Below, in pieces: positions 16,078-24,210 of a stretch of 38,875 nt of DNA. The notes below the pieces were generated by a model. The model was not told the DNA's origin and searched no databases. It saw nothing but the letters and a program-made list of their open reading frames with translations. Where the stretch lies: contig JAEEYP010000062.1 of NCBI GenBank assembly GCA_016288155.1, positions 1 to 38,875 of the forward strand, written 5' to 3'. Numbering within the stretch: the stretch's first letter is position 1; every line of letters starts with the position of its first letter. The translations under genes and the position numbers were made by a program. Origin of the DNA: Clostridiales bacterium (GTDB taxonomy: Bacteria > Bacillota > Clostridia > Oscillospirales > CAG-272).

Positions 16078-16106
16078 AGTATACCATGAAATCGGGGATT
16101 TCTCAA
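16078..16106 (-). promoter_or_regulatory. Promoter of the STAS/anti-sigma operon
   Basis: On the minus strand TTGAGA (16101-16106), 17-bp spacer, TATACT (16078-16083), 39 bp upstream of the start codon. Confidence 0.8.
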
Positions 16107-16220
16107 TACAAAACGCAAAAAACACGAAAATACGAGGCGAAATATCGCGGCCGGTGCCGATGAGCCGGGAAGGAGGGCGCATACTGCCGGCCGTGCCGGG
16201 GGACGGCTGCCCGGAAAGAG

Positions 16221-16258
16221 AGCGATACCGGGATCCGATGAAGGATCCCGGTATCGCT
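16221..16258. terminator. Terminator at the end of the catabolic cluster
   Basis: AGCGATACCGGGATCC (16221-16236) pairs perfectly with GGATCCCGGTATCGCT (16243-16258) around GATGAA. It lies 32 bp past the stop of the alpha/beta hydrolase gene. The minus strand has CTCTTTCC after the stem, a weak T-run. Confidence 0.8.
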
Positions 16259-16290
16259 GCTTTTCCCGCCGTGCGCGGCGGCCGCGCCGC

Positions 16291-17298
16291 TCACAGCACT
16301 TTCAGCGTATATCGCTTCGCTCCCGTCACGACGTACGTTCCCGCGGCGCAGTCGTACTCGATCTCGCCTACGTCGTCGACGCTGTCGAGCCGGACGATGA
16401 AGCGTTTGGTATAGAGATAGCCGAGGATCGTCAGTTTTCCGCGTTCCGGGACCGTCAGCGGTCTGCGGCAGGAGGCGCGGTTCGCTTCACTGCGCCGGTC
16501 GATCTCGGCGAGCTGTTCTTCCGTTGCGTTTCCCCAGTGGCTTCTCGTCCCGACGCCGGGAAGCTCCCAGTAGGAGACGAGATCGCCTTTGCCCGCCGCC
16601 TTCGCGCAGGAGACGAAGTTGCGCGCCTGCCAGGCCGACACCCGTACGTCCGTCTCGCCGTGCGCCGTGAACAGCGGAGCGATCAGGTTCCGGGCGCCCT
16701 TGGCGCCGGAGCGGGAATCGTACGCCGTCCGGTTTTCCTCCGGCGTGCAGCCGATCCACGGCTCCATCTCGTCGCGGAACTCCCCCACGGAATCGTTTTC
16801 ATACCATTCCCCGTAATCGGAGATGCCGCACAGCGCCGTCACCGCCGAGAAGAGATCGGGAAATTTCACCGCCAGCGCGAAGCCGTTCCCGCCGCCGCCG
16901 CTGCCGCCTTCGTAGTAGACGACGTCCGGATCGAGGAGGTAGTCGGCGTAGTGCTTCTGCGCATAGCGGACCGCGTCGTATACGTCGATGAGTTCATAGC
17001 CGTTGCAGTCCGGCTTGCCCGTCGAGTACGCGCGCCCGCGCATATCGACGTGGATGCGCAGATACGGCTCTTCCGTCGGCGGCACGTCCTCGTCAAGGGA
17101 CGGGATCGTCATGTGCCAGCCGTGGGTGGAGGCGAGGATATAGCCTTTCGTTCTCGGCTTGTCCACCCGCATCGCCAGCTTGAGCCCCGGTGTTACGGAG
17201 GATTCGTAGTAGATCAGATCATGCCGCGGCGTGTAGCGGTTCTCGTAGACGGAGACCTTCTCGCCCCGCACGGAATCTCCGTACAGGTCTGCGTTCAT
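16291..17298 (-). CDS. Alpha/beta hydrolase (prolyl-oligopeptidase/esterase type)
   Basis: A 335-residue alpha/beta hydrolase. The nucleophile is Ser133 in the elbow GGSGG (131-135), with Asp217 in HGETDVRVS and His254 in TRSHWGN completing a catalytic triad. No signal peptide is seen, so it is probably cytoplasmic. In carbohydrate loci such proteins often deacylate sugars; a peptidase role is also possible. The ATG at 17298 follows AAGGAG; the frame is open to 17421 but that would overlap the upstream gene. It is the last gene of the minus-strand cluster starting at 22981. Confidence 0.85.
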   Translation of the reverse strand: MNADLYGDSVRGEKVSVYENRYTPRHDLIYYESSVTPGLKLAMRVDKPRTKGYILASTHGWHMTIPSLDEDVPPTEEPYLRIHVDMRGRAYSTGKPDCNGYELIDVYDAVRYAQKHYADYLLDPDVVYYEGGSGGGGNGFALAVKFPDLFSAVTALCGISDYGEWYENDSVGEFRDEMEPWIGCTPEENRTAYDSRSGAKGARNLIAPLFTAHGETDVRVSAWQARNFVSCAKAAGKGDLVSYWELPGVGTRSHWGNATEEQLAEIDRRSEANRASCRRPLTVPERGKLTILGYLYTKRFIVRLDSVDDVGEIEYDCAAGTYVVTGAKRYTLKVL

Positions 17299-17371
17299 AT
17301 TCAAAACTCTCCTTCTTTCATGTTTGTTTATGACCGTGATCGGAAGTGTCGGTACGGCGCGCGCGCGGGGA

Positions 17372-18832
17372 TCACTCGAACCGCATCGCGAAGATCTCCG
17401 CGTCCCGCATGGTGAAATCAAAGCATACGGCGCGCCCGCGCAGCGCGGAGAGCGGCGCGTCGAAATCGACGATCCGCTCCTCGGCGTCGCCGAAGAGCTC
17501 GCACGTTTCGTATCCGGGGATCGGGCTTCCGTCCCCGTCTAAAATACGTAAAACCATCCCCCCGCGCGCGGAGGTGCGGAAATTGAGCTTCAGCGTTTCC
17601 GCGTCGAGAACGAACGGCTTCGTGCGCAGTGTCTGCGGCTCGTACGTCGCCTTGACCGAGGCGAATCCGTCCCGCCGCCAGACGTAGCGCCGCAGTTCTC
17701 CCTTCTCCGGCATCCGGTGGTGGCTTTTTGCGTACATGGACAGCTCCGGCGGGTCGCCCGCGAATCGCCCCGGCGTTTCGAGCAGTCCGCCGACCGCCGG
17801 ATAGCAGTCGCCGTACACCCAGTTCCCCGCGTATTCCGGCCCCGGCGTCAGGCACGCCTCGTCAAAGCGGTACCAGTTCACGTGATCGCGCGAGCTCATG
17901 AAGATGCAGTCGGTCACAGTGAGCCCGAAGCGCGCGTCCTTCTCCATCCGGTGACGCCGCCGGTCCGCCCCGCAGAGGCGGTCGTAATTCTTCGTCCATT
18001 CCTTCCGTTCGACGTACCGCGTGGGAAATCCGACGTAATACCGCGTATCGTACGGATACGCCGTGACGCAGTTCGTGTAGAGCGGATAGTCCTCGTCACG
18101 GTTGAAGCGCAGCCGGACCGGCTCGCTCCAGTGGAGGAAATCCTCCGACTCGGTGACCATGATCCCGCGGACGTCCTCTTCGTTCAGCGCGGGGTCGAGC
18201 GCGCCGATCTTCTTATGCACGTCACGGAAATAGCAGTAGTATTTCTTCCGGTGCGGATCCCAGTGGACGGTGTTCTGCGAATCGTAGCCGTACCCCTGCG
18301 AGATCACGCAGTAGTCCGTAAAACGGATCCCGTCCGAGGATACGCGGCACACGAGGGAGCGGTGGCTCTGCTTTGCGGGATCGTACCCCCGAAAACCGCT
18401 CGCGTCGTACTCGGACATGATCGCCTTGTACCGGTGCTGGGGCGGGCAGGCGGGGTTCTCGTCCTTCATGACGACGATGTTGTCCTGGATGCCCCTCATG
18501 ATGATGTTGTTGTCCGTGCTGCCGCGGAACGCGCACAGTCCGAGACTCGGCCGCTCCCAACGGAGCCCGTCCCGGCTCTCGGCGTAGCAGACGCTGATCC
18601 CTTCCGTATACGTCGGGTCGAAGAAGGACCACGCCTCGTAATACATGCGGTAAAAGCCGTCGTCCCGGACGATGGAGAAGAAATTGTCCGCGTTGCCGTC
18701 CCACGGACGGTCGAACGTCATGACGACGTCCGCCTTCGTCGGACGGTTGACGGACAGGACCGCGTCCGTTCTGCCGCGGTCGATGAGAGAATCGTCCCAG
18801 AAAGGGACGAGCCCTGCGGTAACGGTGAGCAT
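17372..18832 (-). CDS. Five-bladed beta-propeller glycoside hydrolase-like protein
   Basis: A 486-residue protein whose repeated blades (SVCYAESRDGLRW, TVHWDPHRKKYYCYFRD, GIMVTESEDFLHW, CIFMSSRDHVNW) match the GH32/GH43-type five-bladed propeller superfamily. A C-terminal beta-rich domain of about 100 residues follows. It lacks a signal peptide, so it is probably intracellular and acts on imported oligosaccharide or glycoside. The catalytic residues cannot be assigned with confidence. The ATG at 18832 has AGGAG nine bases upstream. It lies between the alpha/beta hydrolase and a Gfo/Idh gene on the same strand. Confidence 0.8.
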   Translation of the reverse strand: MLTVTAGLVPFWDDSLIDRGRTDAVLSVNRPTKADVVMTFDRPWDGNADNFFSIVRDDGFYRMYYEAWSFFDPTYTEGISVCYAESRDGLRWERPSLGLCAFRGSTDNNIIMRGIQDNIVVMKDENPACPPQHRYKAIMSEYDASGFRGYDPAKQSHRSLVCRVSSDGIRFTDYCVISQGYGYDSQNTVHWDPHRKKYYCYFRDVHKKIGALDPALNEEDVRGIMVTESEDFLHWSEPVRLRFNRDEDYPLYTNCVTAYPYDTRYYVGFPTRYVERKEWTKNYDRLCGADRRRHRMEKDARFGLTVTDCIFMSSRDHVNWYRFDEACLTPGPEYAGNWVYGDCYPAVGGLLETPGRFAGDPPELSMYAKSHHRMPEKGELRRYVWRRDGFASVKATYEPQTLRTKPFVLDAETLKLNFRTSARGGMVLRILDGDGSPIPGYETCELFGDAEERIVDFDAPLSALRGRAVCFDFTMRDAEIFAMRFE

Positions 18833-18894
18833 GATCGCGTTCTCCTTTCGGTGACGCAGGGACACGTGCGGTCCCCGCCGTGATCGGACGGCCC

Positions 18895-19761
18895 TCAGGC
18901 GATGGGCGACACCGGCTGTTCCGTGCCGGTGCTGTAAGAACGGCAGATCGCGTCAAGCAGAGCGACGGGGGCGGCAAGGTCCTCGTAGGACTCTTCCATT
19001 TTTCCGGTGCGGAGCATGCGGCAGTACTCGTCCAGCTCCGCCTCATACAGATCGCCGACGCTGTCGCAGGTGACGTACCGGTTCGCTTTTTCCGCGTACA
19101 GGGTCACGCTGTAGACGTAGTTGGGAGTATAGTGGAGCACCGCTTCAAAGTCACCGTAGCGGCACAGCGCGGTGACGGACTTCTCGTGCGCCGCCGCGTA
19201 CACGGAGTGGGGCAGTCCGAACATCGTGAGCAGCATCTGCGCCAGGTGCCCGGCGTAGAAGAAGAAATTGCCGAAGGGGCTGTCCATTTTTACCGGGGCG
19301 GACAAGGCCGCCGAGACGACGCTCCCGAGGGAACCGGAGGCGATCTCCTCCTTCAGCGCCGCCAGCTCGGGCGCGAATCTGAGGCAGGAGCCGCCGCAGA
19401 GCGGCGCGCCGGCTTTCCGGGCTTCTCCGATCATTTCCGCGGCGCTGCGCGGCGAGATGCAGAAGGGCTTGTCGATGAACGTCGGGATACCCGCCTTGAT
19501 GTAGGGCATCGAGAATTCGTAATGGCTGTCCCCGTGGCGGGCGGTATTGATGATCCCGTCCGCTTTGCCGAGAAAGTACGAGGGCGTGTCGGCTGCCATG
19601 GGCGCGAGACCGTCCTCCACCATTTTCCGGGCGGCGGCGCCGTCGTAGCTGTATACGCCGACGATCTCGATGTCGCCGTACTTCTCCGGTTTTTTCTTCA
19701 TGAGTCCGGCAAACGCGGGCGCGTGGGAATTCTCCACGCCGATCAGCGCTATTTTTTTCAT
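18895..19761 (-). CDS. Gfo/Idh/MocA family oxidoreductase (short form)
   Basis: A 288-residue protein, shorter than the usual 330-400 of the family. The Rossmann entry is LIGVENSHA (6-14) in place of the normal glycine-rich GxGxxG, so cofactor binding may be altered. The catalytic-type motif DKP (97-99, FIDKPF) stands in for EKP. The C-terminal substrate domain is reduced, with FYAGHLAQML supplying the conserved histidine region. The start follows GGAGG. It lies within the minus-strand cluster between the propeller protein and the M55 peptidase. Confidence 0.85.
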   Translation of the reverse strand: MKKIALIGVENSHAPAFAGLMKKKPEKYGDIEIVGVYSYDGAAARKMVEDGLAPMAADTPSYFLGKADGIINTARHGDSHYEFSMPYIKAGIPTFIDKPFCISPRSAAEMIGEARKAGAPLCGGSCLRFAPELAALKEEIASGSLGSVVSAALSAPVKMDSPFGNFFFYAGHLAQMLLTMFGLPHSVYAAAHEKSVTALCRYGDFEAVLHYTPNYVYSVTLYAEKANRYVTCDSVGDLYEAELDEYCRMLRTGKMEESYEDLAAPVALLDAICRSYSTGTEQPVSPIA

Positions 19762-19794
19762 ATCTTTCCTCCGATCCGCCGTGCGGCGGGTATT

Positions 19795-20574
19795 TCAGCC
19801 GAGATTCAGGTCGCGGTACGTCACGACCCGGTCGATCGTTTTCGCCATCGTCCTGCCGTCGAGGCGGGTCCAGTGGGGCAGAGCCGCGCACATATCGTCG
19901 CAGTACCAGGTGTGGTGGAAATGGAAGCGGATCTCCGCGGGGCACGAGACGGTCCAGGGCTGGATCGTCGGCGCTCTCCCGAACCCGTCGCGCGCCGCCT
20001 CGCGGATCTTCTTTTCCGCTTCCGCCGCTTCGATGCAGACGGCTTTGTTCCGTCCGCGCGCCTCTTTTACGACCGCGCAGGCGATCCCCGGCACGAGAGC
20101 GGCGGCTTCCGCGCAGGCGGCGCGGTCCCCGCTGACCATGACGAAGGGGACGCCGTACGCCCCGCAGTAAGCGGCGCCCTGCGCGAACTCGCCGTACGCC
20201 GTGCCGTTGATGCAGTAATCGTGCACGGTGGCGGAGCTCTGCGTGTGATCGAGGAACGCGTTCAGCGTTCCGGCTTTGGCGTGCAGTCCCACCTCCAGAT
20301 AGGCGGTGCAGCCGTCGAAAATGGCGGGATCGTTGAAATCCGGGATCCGGAACGCCCGGGGATCGACGTTTGCGGGATCGAGATTCCCTCCGCCGCCGTG
20401 ACCGTCGATATACCATACGGCGTCCGCGCCGGCGTCGAAGCAGCCTGCGACCGCTGCGTTCAGATCCGCCTCCAGCCGCCGGCAGGCGAAGACGTATCCG
20501 TCGTCGGACATCATGTCCGCCGAATCCACCATGCTGATCCCTTCCAGATCCGTCACAATGATCGCTTTTTTCAT
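19795..20574 (-). CDS. M55 family D-aminopeptidase (DppA-like)
   Basis: A 259-residue zinc peptidase of the DppA family. The metal-binding residues are visible: Asp9 and Glu11 in VTDLEG, His59 in YIDGHGG, His98 in GLHAKAG, and Glu129 in AYGEF, with His110 in LDHTQ as a further conserved histidine. Known DppA proteins form decamers and cleave D-Ala-containing dipeptides. Its place inside a sugar-breakdown cluster is unusual and may mean an amide substrate other than a peptide. The ATG at 20574 has AGGA 11 bases upstream; a GTG three codons earlier is too close to that site. Confidence 0.9.
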   Translation of the reverse strand: MKKAIIVTDLEGISMVDSADMMSDDGYVFACRRLEADLNAAVAGCFDAGADAVWYIDGHGGGGNLDPANVDPRAFRIPDFNDPAIFDGCTAYLEVGLHAKAGTLNAFLDHTQSSATVHDYCINGTAYGEFAQGAAYCGAYGVPFVMVSGDRAACAEAAALVPGIACAVVKEARGRNKAVCIEAAEAEKKIREAARDGFGRAPTIQPWTVSCPAEIRFHFHHTWYCDDMCAALPHWTRLDGRTMAKTIDRVVTYRDLNLG

Positions 20575-20602
20575 CGGGATCACCGTCCTTTCCTTTGTCG
20601 GT

Positions 20603-20621
20603 CCCGCTTTCCTTGAGCGGG
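20603..20621 (-). promoter_or_regulatory. Small hairpin upstream of the M55 start
   Basis: CCCGCT (20603-20608) and AGCGGG (20616-20621) form a 6-bp stem with a 7-nt loop, just upstream of the ribosome-binding site of the M55 gene and directly after the T-run of the preceding terminator-like hairpin. It may protect mRNA ends or modulate translation. Confidence 0.4.
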
Positions 20622-20626
20622 AGGAT

Positions 20627-20692
20627 AAAAACGCGCGGGAAACGGGAGGAGAACTTCGGCCTCGGAAGTCTTCTTCCGCTTCCCGCTGCGCG
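20627..20692 (-). terminator. Internal terminator or attenuator between DegT and M55 genes
   Basis: On the minus strand a long imperfect stem (outer arms rich in GCGC and CGGGAA, inner arms GACTTC/GAAGTT) starts just after the DegT stop and ends in CGCGTTTTTAT. This is terminator-like in the middle of a same-strand gene run, so downstream genes may be made in smaller amounts. Confidence 0.6.
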
Positions 20693-20694
20693 GG

Positions 20695-22014
20695 CTATGC
20701 GTTTTCGGTGCCGTACCAGCGGCCGCCCTGTCCCTGCCTCTGATCGTCGTCCAGCAGCTGTTCGTGGTTTTCGATGACCTTGCGGAAAACGGCGGCGTAT
20801 TTTTCGATCCATTCGGCATCGAAGTGCTTGAACCACGGCACGTTGAAGCACTCGACGGTCTCGGAGCGTTTGCAGAGATCGTCCTCTGCTCTCACGTCGC
20901 GGTCGTTGAACACGATGCGCGAGGGCTTGCCCTCGCCGCGCAGATCGAACGTTTTGAAGAACGGATGCGTGTGCAGGCAGAAATTCCCGCCGCTCCAGCA
21001 GCCCGTGTATCCCTCCGCGCGGACGGCCTCGCAGAATTTGACGACGGACAGCCCGCCCAGCTCTTCCTTCTTGTAGCCGCCCTGTGCGCCGTACCAGCCC
21101 GCCATGTTGGAGCCGGTCGCCTCGTCGACGCGGATCGGATAGATCCCCGGCAATCCTTCCAGCCGGTCCCAGAAGGCGTTCATCGCCCGGCGGATCTCTT
21201 TACAGCGCTGATCGTAATACTTGAGCTGCACTCTTGCCAGCGCGGAGCAGAGCTGATTGGCGCGTCCCTTGGCGCCGCCCAGCGCGATGTGGAAATAGGG
21301 CTTCAGGTTTTCCGTTTCCTTGATGTACCGCGCGTTGTTCCGCTCGTAGTGGCCGAACGCCATGGCTCGCTCGTAGATCTCTCTGTCGTCGGTCACAAGG
21401 ATGCCCAGCTCCCCGGCGGCGAAGGACTTGCCGCTCATGAGCGACATGGCGGCGACGTCGCCGAAGTTCCCGACCTTCTTTCCCTTGTACAGTCCGCCCT
21501 GCGCGTGGGACACGTCCTCGATCACCTTCAGACCGTACTTTTTTGCGATCGGCATGATCGCGTCCATGTCGCACGGATAGCCGTAGTAGTGCACGACCAC
21601 GAGGACCTTCGTGCGCGGCGTGATGCACCGTTCGATATCGCCGGGGTCGATGCTGAGCATGTCGTTGATGTTGCAGAAAACGGCGGACGCGCCGAAATTG
21701 ATCGCCTGGGACACGCTGCCCCAGTAGGTCTTGGTCGGACAGATGATCTCATCCCCATGACCGAGTCCGACGGCGAACATGGCGGAGGTCAGCGCCATCG
21801 TGCCGTTGCAGTAGGCGACGGCGTATTTCCGCCCCTGCCACGCCGCGAACTCTTCCTGGAATTTCTCCGTGATATCCGTCCCGGAGAATTTGTTGTTCCG
21901 CACGACGTCCATGGCGGCGTCGTAGTCTTCCTGCCCCATGACGGGCCATTTGAACAGCTCCTCGGGCTGTTCGGGGATCACGGGCGCGCCGCCCAGAAGC
22001 GCGAGTTTTTCCAT
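20695..22014 (-). CDS. DegT/DnrJ/EryC1/StrS family aminotransferase
   Basis: A 439-residue PLP enzyme that transfers amino groups to or from keto sugars or cyclitols. The PLP lysine is Lys196 in MSLMSGKSFAAGE, and Asp167 in VIEDVSHAQG binds the PLP nitrogen. CNGTMALTSAM (69-79) is the phosphate-binding turn. The start ATG has AGGAGG eight bases upstream. The protein is similar in layout to inosose- or keto-sugar-specific members. Whether it works in synthesis or breakdown is not shown by sequence; the catabolic neighbours favour removal of an amino group. Confidence 0.92.
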   Translation of the reverse strand: MEKLALLGGAPVIPEQPEELFKWPVMGQEDYDAAMDVVRNNKFSGTDITEKFQEEFAAWQGRKYAVAYCNGTMALTSAMFAVGLGHGDEIICPTKTYWGSVSQAINFGASAVFCNINDMLSIDPGDIERCITPRTKVLVVVHYYGYPCDMDAIMPIAKKYGLKVIEDVSHAQGGLYKGKKVGNFGDVAAMSLMSGKSFAAGELGILVTDDREIYERAMAFGHYERNNARYIKETENLKPYFHIALGGAKGRANQLCSALARVQLKYYDQRCKEIRRAMNAFWDRLEGLPGIYPIRVDEATGSNMAGWYGAQGGYKKEELGGLSVVKFCEAVRAEGYTGCWSGGNFCLHTHPFFKTFDLRGEGKPSRIVFNDRDVRAEDDLCKRSETVECFNVPWFKHFDAEWIEKYAAVFRKVIENHEQLLDDDQRQGQGGRWYGTENA

Positions 22015-22081
22015 GACGGAAGCCTCCTGTGCCGATTTTTTACGCGGTCTCGCCGACCGCGGGCGGGATGGGGGAGCGGAT

Positions 22082-22981
22082 TCAGACGCCGAGCAGCTTC
22101 GCCGCGTTGTCCCGGCAGACCTTCCGGTACACCGTTTTCGGGATGGCGCCGCTTTCGCACAGCCCGTCGATGAATTCCCGGAAGATGAACGGATGCTTGT
22201 TGGTGTCGGCGCAGATATCGCAGCCGTAGTAGATCCGATCCTGGAATTCCACAAGGAACGCCGCGGCGTTCTCCGGATCCCGCATCAGGGCGTTCGCGCC
22301 GCTGCCCGCCGAGAGATCGCAGGAAAGGTTCTCGTATTCCCGCATCAGCGTCCAGAGCCGTCCGGGCGTGACCTTTCCCTTCGGGTAGTCGTTGCGGATC
22401 TCATCCGTGTTGTCGGCGGACATTTCGCTCCAGAACGGCTGGGAGTGACCGATGAATTGGAGCTTCGGGTGCTTTTTCAGCATTTTCTCGAGCCGGGGCA
22501 GACCGAGCTCGTCCACCATGCCGTACCAGTTGCCGATCCCGGTGGAGATATGGAACAGCACGGGGAGCCCCGCCTCCTCGCAGTAAGAGAAGAAACTGTC
22601 CATCCGCGGATCGTCCGTGAAGATATTGGAGGTCATCTCGCCCACGCCCCGGGCGCCCAGCTTTTTGTAATGCGCGAGCAAAAAGGAGAAATCGGAGGGC
22701 GCGGCGGCATTGTTCAGCGCGCGGGGATCCACGTTGCAGAACCAGGAGAACCGATCCGGGTATTTCTGCGCGGCGTAGATGCAGCCTTCGACGCTCAGCG
22801 GGACCGTCTGTCCCTCCGGGGAGACGATGGGCAGAAGCACCCCTCTTTCGATATCCAGCTGATCGTACTTTCTGATCAGTTCTTCCGGGGAAAGCATACG
22901 GCTGCCGTAGAGATTGAGCGGTACCCACTGGGGGAACGCCACGATATGGGCGTGGATGTCGATCTTTTTGAGCGATTGCAT
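22082..22981 (-). CDS. Amidohydrolase family 2 (TIM-barrel metal-dependent hydrolase)
   Basis: A 299-residue TIM-barrel hydrolase. Metal ligands are His10 and His12 (DIHAH), His144 (LFHIST), His179 (IGHSQ) and Asp255 (YYGCD). The family hydrolyses lactones or decarboxylates acids and is common in sugar and aromatic pathways. It is the first gene of the minus-strand cluster. The start ATG at 22981 follows AAAGGACGAGAGG; the very long upstream frame has no support. Confidence 0.9.
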   Translation of the reverse strand: MQSLKKIDIHAHIVAFPQWVPLNLYGSRMLSPEELIRKYDQLDIERGVLLPIVSPEGQTVPLSVEGCIYAAQKYPDRFSWFCNVDPRALNNAAAPSDFSFLLAHYKKLGARGVGEMTSNIFTDDPRMDSFFSYCEEAGLPVLFHISTGIGNWYGMVDELGLPRLEKMLKKHPKLQFIGHSQPFWSEMSADNTDEIRNDYPKGKVTPGRLWTLMREYENLSCDLSAGSGANALMRDPENAAAFLVEFQDRIYYGCDICADTNKHPFIFREFIDGLCESGAIPKTVYRKVCRDNAAKLLGV

Positions 22982-23009
22982 GACCTCTCGTCCTTTCCGT
23001 TTTTGTTTT

Positions 23010-23038
23010 ATTATAACACACATCCGCCGCTGCCGCAA
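23010..23038 (-). promoter_or_regulatory. Promoter of the minus-strand catabolic cluster
   Basis: On the minus strand TTGCGG (23033-23038), 17-bp spacer, perfect TATAAT (23010-23015), 29 bp upstream of the amidohydrolase start. Confidence 0.82.
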
Positions 23039-23091
23039 GAGAAAAATCAGCGTCATCCGTCCGGATCGCGCCGGATTATCGTCCCGCCGCC

Positions 23092-23121
23092 TTGACATAT
23101 CCGCCGCGCGTATGCTACAAT
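23092..23121 (+). promoter_or_regulatory. Promoter of the sialidase-like gene
   Basis: TTGACA (23092-23097), 18-bp spacer, TACAAT (23116-23121), 30 bp upstream of the start and divergent from the catabolic-cluster promoter about 55 bp away. Confidence 0.82.
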
Positions 23122-23150
23122 GGAAAAAACAGCGGAGAAGGAGACCGGAT

Positions 23151-24128
23151 ATGAAAGCGGAAATACTGTCCAAATCGTTTGTTTTTGAAGAGGGGCGCCA
23201 TTTTGATTCCTGCCACGCCTCGACGGTCTGCCGAAAGGCGGACGGCGGATACCTCTGCGCCGCGTTCGGAGGTACGGGGGAAGGGCATGCCGACGTCTCG
23301 ATCTGGCTTGCCGCGTCCGACGACGGCGTGCACTTTGCGCCGCCGGTCCGGGTCCGCGCAGGCGACGAGCCGCACTGGAATCCGGTGCTCGACCGGGACG
23401 GGGCTGGGTATTCTCTGTATTTCAAATTCGGACGGACCACGAGGATCTGGAAGACCTGCGTGTCCCGTTCCGCGGACGGGGCTGTGTGGAGCGAGCCCGC
23501 CGAGCTCATCCCGGGCGATTTCTCGGGCGGGCGGGGACCGGTGAAGAACCCGATCCTCCGCTGGAACGGCCTTATGATCGCTCCGCGCTCGGTCCAGACC
23601 GACACCGCGTGGACGGTCGAGAACGACGTCAGCTTCGACGGCGGGAAGACGTGGCTCCCGTCGAAACCGATCGAATACAAGTACGACGACGTGCTCGCCG
23701 AATCCTACCGCACGGCGAAGCTGAACGGCATCATCCAGCCGACGCTTTGGGCGGACGCGGACGGCGTGCACATGTTCACGCGCTCCACGTGGAGCGCCGT
23801 GTACCGCGCGGACAGCGCCGACGGGCTGAACTGGTCTCCGGCGTACAGGACCGATATCCCGAACAACAACAGCGGGATCTGCGCCGCGTACAAGGACGGC
23901 GTCCTGGCGCTCTGCTATAACCCGAACGCCTCCCCGTGGGGGGCGCGCACGCCGCTCGTCATGGGATTCTCGACGGACGGCGGGAAGACCTTCGGCGACA
24001 CGCTCACGCTGGAGGACGAGCCCGGCGAGTTCTCCTATCCGACGGTCATAGCGGACGACGGCGGCTTTTCGGTCTCGTATACCTGGAAACGGAAGAATAT
24101 CATGTTTGCGAGAGTAGCGGTCGGCTGA
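23151..24128 (+). CDS. Sialidase-like six-bladed propeller protein (BNR repeats)
   Basis: A 325-residue protein with several Asp-box (BNR) motifs: SADGAVW, SFDGGKTW, SADGLNW and STDGGKTF. The N-terminal HASTV (22-26) and the AFGGTGEGHADVSIWL-type segment match the predicted neuraminidase group (COG4692/BNR_2). There is no signal peptide, so it probably acts on an imported glycoside. True sialidase activity is not assured, since the usual arginine triad cannot be placed with confidence. The ATG follows AAGGAG. It shares a divergent promoter region with the catabolic cluster. Confidence 0.85.
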   Translation: MKAEILSKSFVFEEGRHFDSCHASTVCRKADGGYLCAAFGGTGEGHADVSIWLAASDDGVHFAPPVRVRAGDEPHWNPVLDRDGAGYSLYFKFGRTTRIWKTCVSRSADGAVWSEPAELIPGDFSGGRGPVKNPILRWNGLMIAPRSVQTDTAWTVENDVSFDGGKTWLPSKPIEYKYDDVLAESYRTAKLNGIIQPTLWADADGVHMFTRSTWSAVYRADSADGLNWSPAYRTDIPNNNSGICAAYKDGVLALCYNPNASPWGARTPLVMGFSTDGGKTFGDTLTLEDEPGEFSYPTVIADDGGFSVSYTWKRKNIMFARVAVG

Positions 24129-24166
24129 CGGGCGCACCGCGGGCGGCGGCTCATACAGAAAAAAAG

Positions 24167-24189
24167 AAAACCGGCGGGATGCCGGTTTT
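24167..24189. terminator. Bidirectional terminator between convergent genes
   Basis: AAAACCGGC (24167-24175) pairs with GCCGGTTTT (24181-24189) around GGGAT. The plus strand is followed by CCTTTTG, the minus strand by CTTTTTTTC. Confidence 0.88.
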
Positions 24190-24210
24190 CCTTTTGCTGT
24201 GTTTTGCGCG

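Noticed and set aside
22982..23680. An in-frame extension of the amidohydrolase gene far upstream.
   Set aside because: It covers both divergent promoters and the start of the sialidase-like gene; the ATG at 22981 has a ribosome-binding site and starts the conserved DIHAH motif nearby.
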